Program-made: the position numbers and the translations under genes | Shown here: positions 17,468 to 26,249 of the stretch, one piece after another | Numbering within the stretch: the stretch's first letter is position 1 | Layout of the letters: each line of letters begins with the position of its first letter | NCBI RefSeq assembly: GCF_018524365.1 | Contig: NZ_JAEKFT010000024.1 | Location: forward strand, 1-64,000 | DNA length: 64,000 nucleotides | Origin: Denitromonas iodatirespirans | GTDB taxonomy: Bacteria; Pseudomonadota; Gammaproteobacteria; Burkholderiales; Rhodocyclaceae | Reading direction: 5' to 3' | Notes under the pieces: generated by a model | The model's input: the letters and a program-made list of their open reading frames with translations, nothing else | Database searches by the model: none | What the model was told of the DNA's origin: nothing

Positions 17468-19150
17468 TCAAATTTGCTGACGTATTTCGCCCGGGTCGTG
17501 ACCGGCGCGGCCCAGGGGCAGGGTGGCGGCAAAACATACGCCCTCGCCGGCCGGCAGGTTGTGCGCGCCGAGCGTGCCGCCGTGAAAGCCGGCGATCAGC
17601 CGGGCGACATAGAGCCCGAGGCCCAGGTGGGGCTCGTCCGGATGCTCGCTGCGGCGCCCGCTCACCAGCGACTCGAAGAGCTTGCCCTCGAGCGCGGCAG
17701 GCAGCGTCGGGCCGCGGTTGACGACACTCAGTTCGGCATGCTGCCCGGCCACCGTCAGGCGGATGCGGATGGCGCTGCCGCGCTCGGCGAAATCGCAGGC
17801 GTTGTCGACCAGCTTGTCGAGCATCTGGGCCGCCAGGTCGGGGGCGCCGCGCACCCACACCGGGCCGTCGGGCAGCTCGGTGTCGAAGGCTTGCTCGGGG
17901 TGCGCCAGGCGGTAGCCCTGAACGCATTCGGCAACCACGGCGCGCAGGTCGAAATGCTCCGGATCGGTGGTGCCCAGCGCCTGCTCCATGCGCGTGGCTT
18001 CGCTCATGCGGGCGAGGATGCGGGTCAGGCGGCGCAGCCCGGCATCGGCCCGTTCGAGATAGGTGTTGGCCGGCGGCGGGAGGGCTTCGAGCTGCAGGTT
18101 TTCGAGCGAGGAGCGCACCACCGCGACGGGCGTGCGCAACTCGTGCGACAGCCGGCTGGCCATCGATTCGAGGTAGTGGTGATGCTGGGCCAGGCGCGCC
18201 AGCAGGGTCGAGAAGCTGCGCGACAGGTCGCCGACCTCGTCGCCGGCGGTGGAGGCGGCGGTCAGCCCAGTGATGCGGCCGCGCGCATCGATGGCGCTCT
18301 CGGCCTCGTCGCGCAGGCGGCGGATGCGCCAGGACAGGCGCGAGGCGAAGCCAAGCACCACCAGCGCGGCAATCGCCAGCCCGGCAAAGGTCAGCAGGGC
18401 CAGCCGTTCGACCGCCGCATCGCGCACTGACTGGATCGCCAGCGTGCTCTCTTCCACCACCACCGCGCCTTGCACCTTGTCGGCCACCCACACCGGGTGG
18501 GCGGCGGCGACCACCAGCACCTCGCTGTTGCCGACCGGGCGCAGCCACGAGGTGGTGGCGCCGAACAGCGTGCCGGAGATCGCCTGTCCGCTCGGGGGCG
18601 ACGCGTCGGTGAGTTGGGCGACCACATCCTCCTGAGGCTGCCCGACCTGGCCGAGCAGGGCGCGCCACAGGCGCATGAGCGGGCCGGCGCCGTTGCGATC
18701 ATGCTTCGGCGGGACCAGCGAGCCGCTGTGGGCAATCACTTCGAGATCGCGGTCGACCACCCAGATGCGGGCGGTGCTGCGCTCCAGTCCGCGCAGGATG
18801 GCGCCGACCTCGGCGGCACCATCGACCGTGGGGGCCGGCGGCGGCGCGGGTAGGGAGTCGGCCGGCTGTTGCGGCATGCTGGCAATGGCCAGTTCGAGCA
18901 CCTCCTCGCCGGGCGCCAGCGAATCGCTCAGGCTGACCGCACTGCTGCCCGGCATCCGCCCGAACAGCTGTGGCCGCTCGTGCAGGGCGGTGGCCACGGC
19001 GCGGGCGGTGGCGATCAGGCCCTGGCGCTGGCCGTCGAGCAGGAAGCGCTCCATCTCCTGCACATACTGGTAGCCCACCCAGGGCAGGGCGAGCAGGACC
19101 ACGGCCACCAGGGCGAGCTTGCTGCGCAGGCCGATGCGAAAAGGCGTCAC
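17468..19150 (-). CDS. Sensor histidine kinase of the dedicated sortase system
   Basis: 560 residues. TM1 (about 12-27) is followed by a periplasmic sensor region (about 30-250), TM2 (about 251-269), a HAMP-like linker, the HisKA domain with SHELRTP (phospho-acceptor His336), and an HATPase_c domain with a DNACDFA N-box and LGLGLYVARLIAGFHGG G-box. The architecture and gene neighbourhood match the histidine kinase family found with proteobacterial dedicated sortase systems. It presumably controls the sortase target genes through the response regulator at 20483-21172. The two are separated by a gene on the opposite strand, which is unusual for a cognate pair. Confidence 0.82.
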   Translation of the reverse strand: MTPFRIGLRSKLALVAVVLLALPWVGYQYVQEMERFLLDGQRQGLIATARAVATALHERPQLFGRMPGSSAVSLSDSLAPGEEVLELAIASMPQQPADSLPAPPPAPTVDGAAEVGAILRGLERSTARIWVVDRDLEVIAHSGSLVPPKHDRNGAGPLMRLWRALLGQVGQPQEDVVAQLTDASPPSGQAISGTLFGATTSWLRPVGNSEVLVVAAAHPVWVADKVQGAVVVEESTLAIQSVRDAAVERLALLTFAGLAIAALVVLGFASRLSWRIRRLRDEAESAIDARGRITGLTAASTAGDEVGDLSRSFSTLLARLAQHHHYLESMASRLSHELRTPVAVVRSSLENLQLEALPPPANTYLERADAGLRRLTRILARMSEATRMEQALGTTDPEHFDLRAVVAECVQGYRLAHPEQAFDTELPDGPVWVRGAPDLAAQMLDKLVDNACDFAERGSAIRIRLTVAGQHAELSVVNRGPTLPAALEGKLFESLVSGRRSEHPDEPHLGLGLYVARLIAGFHGGTLGAHNLPAGEGVCFAATLPLGRAGHDPGEIRQQI

Positions 19151-19348
19151 GGGGGAATCCGGTCGGTGGGCGGTGGCAAAGGGGCGCCGGGGTGTGCTGC
19201 GGCGCCCGGCTGACTATAGCACCGCCCAAATCGGCGCGCGGCGCCAAGCCACGTATCGAAACGTAATGAATTCCTGAAGGATTTCGCCGGCGCGCATGGT
19301 ACAAAGTGCATTGCGCTGCAACGTGCCGAAATTCAGGAGCTCTCCGGG

Positions 19349-20467
19349 ATGTCCGCCCTCTATTCGATTGTTTTTTCCGGCGATCTGCGCGACGGCTTCG
19401 CGCCCGAGCAGGTCAAAGCGCGCTTCGCGGCGCGTTTCGCCCTCAAGCCCGCCCAGCTGGCCCAGATGTTTTCCGGCCGGGAGATCACCCTCAAGAAAGG
19501 CTTGTCCGCCGACCAGGCCCGGCGCTATGTCGCCGAGCTCGAAGCGATGGGCCTGCAAGCCCATGCCCGCGCGGTCGGCGGGGCCGAGCCGGTAGCGCCG
19601 CCCAAGCCCGCGGCCACCGAGGCGGGCTATCGCATCGTCTTTGCCGGCAAGGTGTTGCCGGGCTTCTCCCGCGAGGCCGTCATGCGGGCGTCGGCCAGTC
19701 GCCTGCATTTCGATGCGCGCCAGCAGGCCATGCTGTTTTCCGGCAAGCGCGTCACCATGAAACGCGGCCTGAGCGAGGAAAAGGCGCGCAGCTACCTGAC
19801 CACGCTGCGGCACATGGGCATGGACGTCGCGACCGATCCGGCCCTGCCGCGCCCGGCGCCCGTGGAGACATCGGCGCATGACGAGGCCACCGAGGCGAGT
19901 CTGATGGAGACGCAGTTTACGCCCGCCGCGCCCTATAACTTCGAGAACACTTTCCACAGCAGCTCGTCGCTCGACATGCTGCGCTCGGACGACGATGATC
20001 TGCCGCCCCTCCCCGACCCGGCCAACCCAGCGCTGGGCCATGCGCGATCGGCGATGATGCAGACCATCATCAACCCGGAGGCGATGCGCGACTATGAGGC
20101 GGCGCTGGCCGACGACCCCGAGCTGTCGGCGCTGCGCGAAGCCCATGACGCGCCGGCGCCAGCGCCGCGGCGCGTGCCGTCCACGCCGGTCGATTTCGAT
20201 TTCACCGCACCGCCGGTGTCCCGGCCGGTGCCACCGCCGACCGCCACGGAGCCGCCGAAACCGGCGCCCGAGCCGCAGCCAGTGCCGCCGTCGGAGCCCC
20301 CGGCTCCGCAGGCGCCGGCGGCCGTCCTGGCGCCGCTCGACGATCGGCTTGCCACCCAGACGCCGCCTGAACCGCCCGCGCGCACCAGCCGCACCGGCAC
20401 CTTGATCGCCGTGCTGGCGGTGGCGGTGCTGGTGGCGCTGGCCTTGTTCTACCTGGGCGGCGGCTGA
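19349..20467 (+). CDS. Tail-anchored protein with two tandem copies of a small domain, unknown function
   Basis: 372 residues with no signal peptide. Residues about 4-72 and 93-161 are two copies of the same module: each begins YxIVFxG, has a central MFSGxxxTxKxGLS-like core and ends with AR-Y-x3-L-x2-MG. An acidic linker and a Pro/Ala-rich region (about 265-345) follow, then one C-terminal transmembrane helix (about 350-368). The repeats resemble the N-terminal module seen in some DUF805-type proteins. It is divergent from the sortase-system kinase and lies between it and the response regulator, so a role in that system is possible but unproven. Confidence 0.65.
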   Translation: MSALYSIVFSGDLRDGFAPEQVKARFAARFALKPAQLAQMFSGREITLKKGLSADQARRYVAELEAMGLQAHARAVGGAEPVAPPKPAATEAGYRIVFAGKVLPGFSREAVMRASASRLHFDARQQAMLFSGKRVTMKRGLSEEKARSYLTTLRHMGMDVATDPALPRPAPVETSAHDEATEASLMETQFTPAAPYNFENTFHSSSSLDMLRSDDDDLPPLPDPANPALGHARSAMMQTIINPEAMRDYEAALADDPELSALREAHDAPAPAPRRVPSTPVDFDFTAPPVSRPVPPPTATEPPKPAPEPQPVPPSEPPAPQAPAAVLAPLDDRLATQTPPEPPARTSRTGTLIAVLAVAVLVALALFYLGGG

Positions 20468-20482
20468 CGGCCCGGCGATGCG

Positions 20483-21172
20483 CTATGGGCGCCAGCGATA
20501 GCCGGCGCCGTAGACACTCTCGATGCGGTCGAAGCCGTTATCCACGGCGGCGAATTTCTTGCGGATGCGCTTGATGTGTGAGGTGATGGTGCCGTCGTCC
20601 ACCACCAGGTGGGCGTCGGCCATCAGCTGATCGCGGCTCTTCACATGGCCGGGGTGGCGCGCCAGGGTGTGCACCATCCAGAACTCGGTCAGCGTCAGCG
20701 GCACCGGCTGGCCGTGCCAGTGCGCCGTGAGCCGGCTGATGTCCAGCCGCAGCCCGCCGCGGTCCAGCTGTTCGTTCTGCGCCGGGGCGTCGGCCAGCAC
20801 GTCGACACGGCGAAACAGCGCCGCCACGCGGGCCAGTAGATGCGGCAGGCTGATGTCCTTGGTCAGGTAGTCGTCGGCGCCGAGGCGCAGGCCCGAGACC
20901 ACGTCGAAGTCGCTGTCGCGCGCGGTGAGGAAGATGATCGGCAGCCGCTGCGACAGGGCGCGCAACTCGGCACACAGGGTGAAGCCGCCTTCGGGCTCGT
21001 CGCCCAGGCCGATATCGATGATCGCCAGCTCCGGCAGGCGCTCGCGAAAGGCGGCCAGCGCGCTGGGCCGGTCGGCATAGGCCGACACCTCGTAGCCCTG
21101 GCGGGCGAAGGCGTCGGTGTAGTTGGCGCGGATGGCGGCTTCGTCTTCGACAATGGCAATTCGGCGTCCCAT
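20483..21172 (-). CDS. OmpR-type response regulator of the dedicated sortase system
   Basis: 229 residues. The receiver domain has the acidic pair at 10-11 (VEDE), the phospho-acceptor Asp53 in IIDIGLGD and the conserved Lys in LTKDI. The C-terminal winged-helix has TLTEFWMVHTLARHPGHV and the VYGAGYRW terminal hairpin. It is the expected partner of the histidine kinase at 17468-19150. It is divergent from the sortase target gene, and the intergenic region carries a tandem repeat that could be its binding site. Confidence 0.85.
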   Translation of the reverse strand: MGRRIAIVEDEAAIRANYTDAFARQGYEVSAYADRPSALAAFRERLPELAIIDIGLGDEPEGGFTLCAELRALSQRLPIIFLTARDSDFDVVSGLRLGADDYLTKDISLPHLLARVAALFRRVDVLADAPAQNEQLDRGGLRLDISRLTAHWHGQPVPLTLTEFWMVHTLARHPGHVKSRDQLMADAHLVVDDGTITSHIKRIRKKFAAVDNGFDRIESVYGAGYRWRP

Positions 21173-21244
21173 GGGGCGCTACTCTAGCACCGCGCGGGCG
21201 GCGTCGGCGCGTGCCATTTTTTTGCCACATTTGATCCCTGCTTT

Positions 21245-21267
21245 GCCCGAATCGGTGCCCGAATCGG
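21245..21267. promoter_or_regulatory. Tandem 11-base repeat between response regulator and sortase-target genes
   Basis: GCCCGAATCGG occurs twice, at 21245-21255 and 21257-21267, with a period of 12 bases, close to one helical turn. OmpR-type regulators usually bind direct repeats with roughly helical spacing. It lies in the divergent intergenic region, 58 bases upstream of the target gene start. Function is inferred from position only. Confidence 0.4.
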
Positions 21268-21324
21268 CCGGTTTTCCCCGTTTCAATGGTGGTGTCCAAA
21301 AACGCCATTCGAATGGAGAACCCC

Positions 21325-23463
21325 ATGACCCCCGCACCGCTTGGCTTTCGAGATCGTGCCCGCGAAGTCGCCGAACTGCTCGCTCGTCTGTTGCTGATGT
21401 TCGTTACCGGCCTCGGCGTCAGCCTGGCGCTCGGCGCGCTGGTGTTGATGCTGGCAGCGCCGGCGCAGGCGGCCGAATCCGGCGACGGTGGCGTGCAGCA
21501 GGGCACCTTGCTGTTTCGTGGCGCCGACGGCGGCGATCCGGCCGCTGCGCCCTTGTTGCACACCGATGTCACGCTGCGGGTTAGCGGCCCGATCGTGCGC
21601 GCCCGGGTGGTGCAGCGCTTTCGCAACCCGGCCGACGACTGGCGCGAGGGCACCTATGTGTTCCCGCTGCCGGAGAACGCGGCGGTCGATCGCATGCGCA
21701 TCCAGGTGGCGGACCGGGTGATCGAGGGCCAGATCCAGGAGCGCGCGCAGGCCAAGGCCACGTATGAGAAGGCCAAGGCCGAAGGCAAGGCAAGCGCGCT
21801 GGTGTCGCAGGAGCGGCCCAATGTGTTCACCACCCGCGTCGCCAACATCGGGCCGAAGGACGAGATCCGGGTCGAGATCGAATACCAGCACACCCTCGAC
21901 TACGCGGTCGCCGACGGCGTGGGGCGCTACAGCCTGCGCTTCCCGATGGTGGTGGCGCCGCGCTACATCCCCGGCCAGGTGGTGGGCGACGAGGAGAGCG
22001 GTGCCATTCTCGGTACCGACATGGTCCCCGATGCGGCCGCCATCCTACCGCCGATGCTGCTGCCCGACGAGGCCGGCCCGATCGTCAATCCGGTCAGCCT
22101 CAATGTCTATCTGGATGCCGGCGTGCCGATCGCTGCGGTCGACAGCCCCTTCCACCGGGTGCGCATCGATACCCTCAAGCCCTCGGTGCGACGCATCCGC
22201 CTGAGCGAGGGGCGCACGCCGGCCAATCGCGATTTCGTCCTCAACTGGACGCTGGCCGCCGGCGCCGCGCCGCATGCCACGCTCTTCGTCGAGCCGGGCA
22301 AGGACCGCGACCACGCCCTGCTGATGCTGGTGCCGCCGGCGCCCAGCGCGGTGGGCAAGCGCCTGCCGCGCGAGGTGGTGTTCATCGTCGATACCTCGGG
22401 CTCGATGGAAGGCGCCTCGATCGTCCAGGCGCGCGAGGCGCTGGCCATGGCGCTGGGCCGACTGGGGGCCGAGGACAGCTTCAACGTCATCGAATTCAAT
22501 TCCAACGCCAAGGCGCTGTTCGACACGGCCCGGCCGGCCAGCGGCGAGCACGTCGCGCAGGCGGTGCGCTGGGTGCAGGCGCTGCGCGCGAATGGCGGCA
22601 CCGAAATGGCCGGCGCGCTGGACTTGGCGCTCGACGGCCGGCGCAACCCCGACCGGGTGCGCCAGGTGATCTTCCTCACCGACGGCGCGGTCGGCAACGA
22701 GGCCCAGCTGTTCGGCCTGATCCAGCAACGCCTGGGCGACTCGCGGTTGTTTACCGTGGGCATCGGTTCGGCGCCCAACAGCCACTTCATGCGCAAGGCG
22801 GCGCAGGCCGGGCGCGGCAGCTTCACCTACATCGGCAAGGTCGAGGAGGTGCGCGCGCGCATGGCCGAACTGTTCGCCAAGCTGGAGTCGCCGGTGATCA
22901 AAGGATTGACCGTTACCTGGCCGAGCGGCGCGCGTGCCGACGCCTCGCCCGATCCGCTGCCCGACCTGTATCTGGGCGAGCCGGTAGTGGTGGCCGCGGC
23001 GATCGACCGCACCGTGGGCGGCGAGGTGCGCCTGAGCGGCGATTCGGGCGCCATCCGCTGGAGCAGCTCGCTGTCGCTCGATGACGCCAACCCGGGCGAG
23101 GGCATCGGCGTGCTGTGGGCGCGGCAGAAGATCGACCACTGGATGGACACCCTCGCCGACGGCGCCGACGAGGCCGCCGTGCGCGAGAAAGTGCTGGCGC
23201 TGGCGCTCGAATTCCAGCTGGTGAGCCAATTCACCAGCTTCGTCGCGGTCGACACCACGCCCGCCCGCTCGGCCGACGCGCGCCTCAAGTCTGGTGCCGT
23301 GCCCAGTCACTTCCCGGCCGGCTGGTCGCCGTCCGGCGTGTATGGCGAATTGCCCCGGGGCGCCACCGATACGCGCTGGCATGTGTTGATGGGCCTGATC
23401 GCGCTGGCCGCATTTTTCCTCACCCGTACGCCGCGCGTACGCCAACTGACGATGAAGGGGTAA
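21325..23463 (+). CDS. Sortase target protein with VIT and VWA domains
   Basis: 712 residues from the ATG preceded by GGAGA; earlier in-frame ATGs at 21286 and 21313 exist. A long signal sequence (about 1-50) is followed by a VIT domain (about 60-190, with YVFPLPENAAV) and a VWA domain (about 345-520) with an intact MIDAS (DTSGSMEG, a threonine in NGGTEMAG, DGAV). The C-terminus has LPRGATD (from residue 676), a hydrophobic helix and a basic tail. This is the layout of a sortase substrate with a non-canonical sorting signal. Matching proteins are known as marine proteobacterial sortase targets. The protein is presumably an adhesin-like surface protein. Confidence 0.85.
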   Translation: MTPAPLGFRDRAREVAELLARLLLMFVTGLGVSLALGALVLMLAAPAQAAESGDGGVQQGTLLFRGADGGDPAAAPLLHTDVTLRVSGPIVRARVVQRFRNPADDWREGTYVFPLPENAAVDRMRIQVADRVIEGQIQERAQAKATYEKAKAEGKASALVSQERPNVFTTRVANIGPKDEIRVEIEYQHTLDYAVADGVGRYSLRFPMVVAPRYIPGQVVGDEESGAILGTDMVPDAAAILPPMLLPDEAGPIVNPVSLNVYLDAGVPIAAVDSPFHRVRIDTLKPSVRRIRLSEGRTPANRDFVLNWTLAAGAAPHATLFVEPGKDRDHALLMLVPPAPSAVGKRLPREVVFIVDTSGSMEGASIVQAREALAMALGRLGAEDSFNVIEFNSNAKALFDTARPASGEHVAQAVRWVQALRANGGTEMAGALDLALDGRRNPDRVRQVIFLTDGAVGNEAQLFGLIQQRLGDSRLFTVGIGSAPNSHFMRKAAQAGRGSFTYIGKVEEVRARMAELFAKLESPVIKGLTVTWPSGARADASPDPLPDLYLGEPVVVAAAIDRTVGGEVRLSGDSGAIRWSSSLSLDDANPGEGIGVLWARQKIDHWMDTLADGADEAAVREKVLALALEFQLVSQFTSFVAVDTTPARSADARLKSGAVPSHFPAGWSPSGVYGELPRGATDTRWHVLMGLIALAAFFLTRTPRVRQLTMKG

Positions 23464-23466
23464 GCC

Positions 23467-24156
23467 ATGAGCACCGTGTGCCACAACTGCCGTCATCCTG
23501 AATTCCTGGGCGTCGAGTGCGCCTGGCCGGCGCCCGGTTGCAGCGCCACCGCCGCGCCGCGCCGTCGGCCTGTTGTGTCCTGGCTGGTCAGGACGGTGGC
23601 GGCCGCCAGCCTGCTGGTGGCGTTGCTGCAGTTCGGCCAGGCCGGCTACATCCAGGCCAAGGCCTGGCTGGCCCAGGCGCTGATCGCCCAGGCCTGGCAG
23701 AAGACGCTGGCCGGGCAGACGCAGGTCAAACCCTGGCCGTGGGCCGACACCTGGCCGGTGGCGCGGCTGAGGGTGCCGTCGCGCGGGGTCGAGCTGTATG
23801 TACTGGCCGGCAGCGAGGGGCGCAGCCTGGCCTTCGGGCCGGGGCATGTGTTCGGCACCGCCCAACCCGGCGCGGCCGGCAACAGCGTGATCGGCGGCCA
23901 TCGCGACACCCACTTCGCCTTCCTGCAATGGGTGCAGGCGGGCGAGACGGTCGAGGTGGAGATGCCCACCGGCGCGGTGGCGGTGTACCGCATCAGCGAC
24001 CAGCGGGTGGTCGACAAGTCCGACACCGGGGTGATGGCCTCGCCGCCGGACAGCCACCGGCTGACGCTGGTGACCTGCTACCCCTTCGACGCGCTGCGCG
24101 CGGGCGGGCCGCTGCGCTACGTGGTGACGGCCGAGGAGGCCGGCACGCCGCTGTAG
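23467..24156 (+). CDS. Sortase (proteobacterial dedicated type) with Cys-rich N-terminus
   Basis: 229 residues. The catalytic triad is visible: His145 in IGGHRDTHF, Cys204 in LVTCYPF and Arg217 in GPLRYVV. A transmembrane helix at about 38-56 anchors the enzyme. Before it, the cytoplasmic segment has four cysteines at 5, 8, 18 and 25 (CxxC-x9-C-x6-C), like a small zinc site; I do not know this as a usual sortase feature. The gene starts four bases after the target gene stop, so the two form an operon. It should cleave and transfer the target at its LPRGA-like signal. Confidence 0.85.
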   Translation: MSTVCHNCRHPEFLGVECAWPAPGCSATAAPRRRPVVSWLVRTVAAASLLVALLQFGQAGYIQAKAWLAQALIAQAWQKTLAGQTQVKPWPWADTWPVARLRVPSRGVELYVLAGSEGRSLAFGPGHVFGTAQPGAAGNSVIGGHRDTHFAFLQWVQAGETVEVEMPTGAVAVYRISDQRVVDKSDTGVMASPPDSHRLTLVTCYPFDALRAGGPLRYVVTAEEAGTPL

Positions 24157-24182
24157 GCGCTCGCCCTGCGCACATCAAACGC

Positions 24183-24213
24183 CGAAGGCGCCCGCGGGCG
24201 CCTTCGTTTTTTT
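24183..24213. terminator. Rho-independent terminator after the sortase gene
   Basis: A GC-rich stem (GAAGGCGCCCG paired with CGGGCGCCTTC) is followed by a run of seven T on the plus strand. It ends the target-sortase operon. The minus strand also has a short A/T stretch, so it could serve the convergent gene at 24224-24661 as well. Confidence 0.75.
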
Positions 24214-24223
24214 GGGGCGGGGG

Positions 24224-24661
24224 TCAGGCGCCCAGTTCGTAGCGCAGCAGGCCGCGCTTGCCGGCGCCGAGCTTCAGCGCATGCTCTTCCATCGAGGTGC
24301 CCGAGCACAGCTGCAGGGTGTACTCGCCGGCCGGCAGCGGGCCGAGCGTGATGTTGCCGTGGGCACGCGCGAGCAGGATGCGACGGCCTTCGGCATCGAG
24401 CACTTTCACCTGGATGGCCTTTTCGGCCGCTTCGGTGCCGGCGGTGGCGGCCGGGCGCAGCTTGAGCGGGAACAGTTCGGGATGGGCGTCTTCGTTCTCG
24501 TTGGCGCGCGCGCTGCGCTTGCTCGCGGCGCTGCTGAAGGAGGCCTTGTCGGTCATCGACGGTGCGGGCGTGGTGGCTGCGGTGGCGGCCGTCGGCACGG
24601 CCAGGGCCATGGCGGCGGTGCCGAGAATCTTGCGGACGTTGCTATCCGATCTACGGGTCAT
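24224..24661 (-). CDS. Small secreted protein of unknown function
   Basis: 145 residues with a signal peptide (about 1-29, ending ATA-AT). A Ser/Ala-rich low-complexity stretch (about 30-60) leads to a compact beta-rich C-terminal region with VKVLDAEGRRILLARAHG and LPAGEYTLQL, resembling a carboxypeptidase-regulatory or transthyretin-like fold. No enzyme motif is visible. It is convergent with the sortase gene and may be surface associated. Confidence 0.55.
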   Translation of the reverse strand: MTRRSDSNVRKILGTAAMALAVPTAATAATTPAPSMTDKASFSSAASKRSARANENEDAHPELFPLKLRPAATAGTEAAEKAIQVKVLDAEGRRILLARAHGNITLGPLPAGEYTLQLCSGTSMEEHALKLGAGKRGLLRYELGA

Positions 24662-24836
24662 TCTGTGCTCCAGGTCGCCGCCGGCTCTCGGTGGCTGGCG
24701 GGCGGGTCAGGGTCGGTCAATGCCATTTTGGGGCACTTGTTCGAGTTTCAAGTCCCGGCTCGGTGACTCGGGACGCCTGTGTGACCGGGGCGGTGGCGCC
24801 GAGTTCGGCGCCGTTACAACTGTAAAGATGCGGATT

Positions 24837-24868
24837 CAAAAAGGGTGCCGGCACCCGCAGGTGCCGGC
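24837..24868 (-). terminator. Rho-independent terminator after gabT
   Basis: On the minus strand a nine-base stem (GCCGGCACC with GGTGCCGGC, at 24847-24855 and 24860-24868, loop of four) is followed by a T-rich tract (24837-24845). It lies about 50 bases downstream of the gabT stop and ends the transporter-gabD-gabT operon. Confidence 0.75.
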
Positions 24869-24915
24869 TGGCCGAATGCCCCGGTTGGGGCCGGGGCTGG
24901 GGGTGACGCGGGGCC

Positions 24916-26217
24916 TCAGGCGACGGCCGCGATGGCCGCAGCGAGGATGTCCAGGCCTTCGTCGAGCGTGGTCTGCTCGATGGTGAGCGGCACCATCAGG
25001 CGCAGCACGTTGCCGTAGCTGCCGCAGGCGAGCAGCAGCAGGCCGCGGCGGAAGGCCTCGGCGATGACCGCGCGGGTCAGCTCGGCCGACGGCTTGGCCG
25101 GATCGCCACCCTCGAAGAACTCCACCGCCACCATGGCGCCGAGGCCGCGCACGTCGCCGATGACGGCGTGCTGCCCGGCCATGTCGCGCAGGCGCGCCTG
25201 CATGTGCGCGCCGATCTCGGTGGCGCGTGCGCACAGCCCTTCGGCCTCGACCACGTCGAGCACCGCGTGGGCGGCGGCGCAGGCGGTCGGATGGCCGGCA
25301 TAGGTGCTGCCCAGGCCGCCCGGGGCGAGGGCGTCCATCACCTCGGCGCGACCGACCACCGCGGCGATCGGGAAGCCGCCGCCCAGGCCCTTGGCCAGGG
25401 TGGTGATGTCGCCGGCCACGCCGGCATGCTCCATGGCGAACAGCTTGCCGGTGCGGGCGATGCCGGTCTGGATCTCGTCGGCGATGAGCAGGATGCCGTG
25501 CGCGTCGGCCAGCGCGCGCAGGCGCTGGAGGAACTCGGGCGGCGCCGGGTAGTAGCCGCCTTCGCCCTGCACCGGCTCGACGATGAAGGCGGCCACGCGG
25601 TGCGCCTCGATGTCGCACTTGAAGAGCTGGTCGATGGCCTGGAAGCTGTCATCGATGCTCACCCCGTGCAGCGCGCAGGGGTAGGGCACATGGTAGATCT
25701 CGGCCGGGAAGGGGCCGACGCCGGCCTTGTAGGGGGCGATCTTGCCGGTCAGGCCGAGGGTCAGCAGGGTGCGGCCGTGAAAGCCGCCCTGGAAGGCGAT
25801 CACGCCGGGGCGGCCGGTGGCGGCGCGGGCGATCTTGATGGCGTTTTCCACCGCTTCGGCGCCGGTGCTCATGAGCAGCGTCTTCTTGGCGAAGTCGCCG
25901 GGGGCTGCCGCATTGAGGCGCTCGGCCAGGCGCAGGTAGCCGTCATAGGCGACGACCTGGAAGCAGGTGTGGTTGTACTGGTGCAGCTGGGTTTCGACGG
26001 CTTGCACCACGGCCGGATGGCTGTGGCCGGTGTTGACCACCGCGATGCCGGCGACGAAGTCGATGTAGCGGCGGCCTTCGACGTCCCAGATTTCGGCGTT
26101 CTTTGCGCCGCTGGCGAACAGGCCGTGGGCCTGGCCGACGCCGCGCGGCAGGGCGCTCTGGCGGCGGGCGAGCAACTCGGCGTTGTTCAGGCCGGGGAGC
26201 TGGGTGTGTGCGTTCAT
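24916..26217 (-). CDS. gabT: 4-aminobutyrate transaminase
   Basis: 433 residues of the class III PLP aminotransferases. Landmarks are STGAEAVENAIKIARAATGR (phosphate-binding region), the FQGGFHGRT motif, the DEIQTGIARTG aspartate motif and the PLP lysine in TLAKGLGGGFPI. It transfers the amino group of GABA to 2-oxoglutarate, giving succinate semialdehyde for GabD, encoded 32 bases upstream. It is the last gene of a minus-strand operon with an ABC transporter. 5-Aminovalerate is a possible second substrate. Confidence 0.92.
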   Translation of the reverse strand: MNAHTQLPGLNNAELLARRQSALPRGVGQAHGLFASGAKNAEIWDVEGRRYIDFVAGIAVVNTGHSHPAVVQAVETQLHQYNHTCFQVVAYDGYLRLAERLNAAAPGDFAKKTLLMSTGAEAVENAIKIARAATGRPGVIAFQGGFHGRTLLTLGLTGKIAPYKAGVGPFPAEIYHVPYPCALHGVSIDDSFQAIDQLFKCDIEAHRVAAFIVEPVQGEGGYYPAPPEFLQRLRALADAHGILLIADEIQTGIARTGKLFAMEHAGVAGDITTLAKGLGGGFPIAAVVGRAEVMDALAPGGLGSTYAGHPTACAAAHAVLDVVEAEGLCARATEIGAHMQARLRDMAGQHAVIGDVRGLGAMVAVEFFEGGDPAKPSAELTRAVIAEAFRRGLLLLACGSYGNVLRLMVPLTIEQTTLDEGLDILAAAIAAVA

Positions 26218-26249
26218 GCGGTTCTCCGAGGTGTTGTTGTTGGCGGCGC

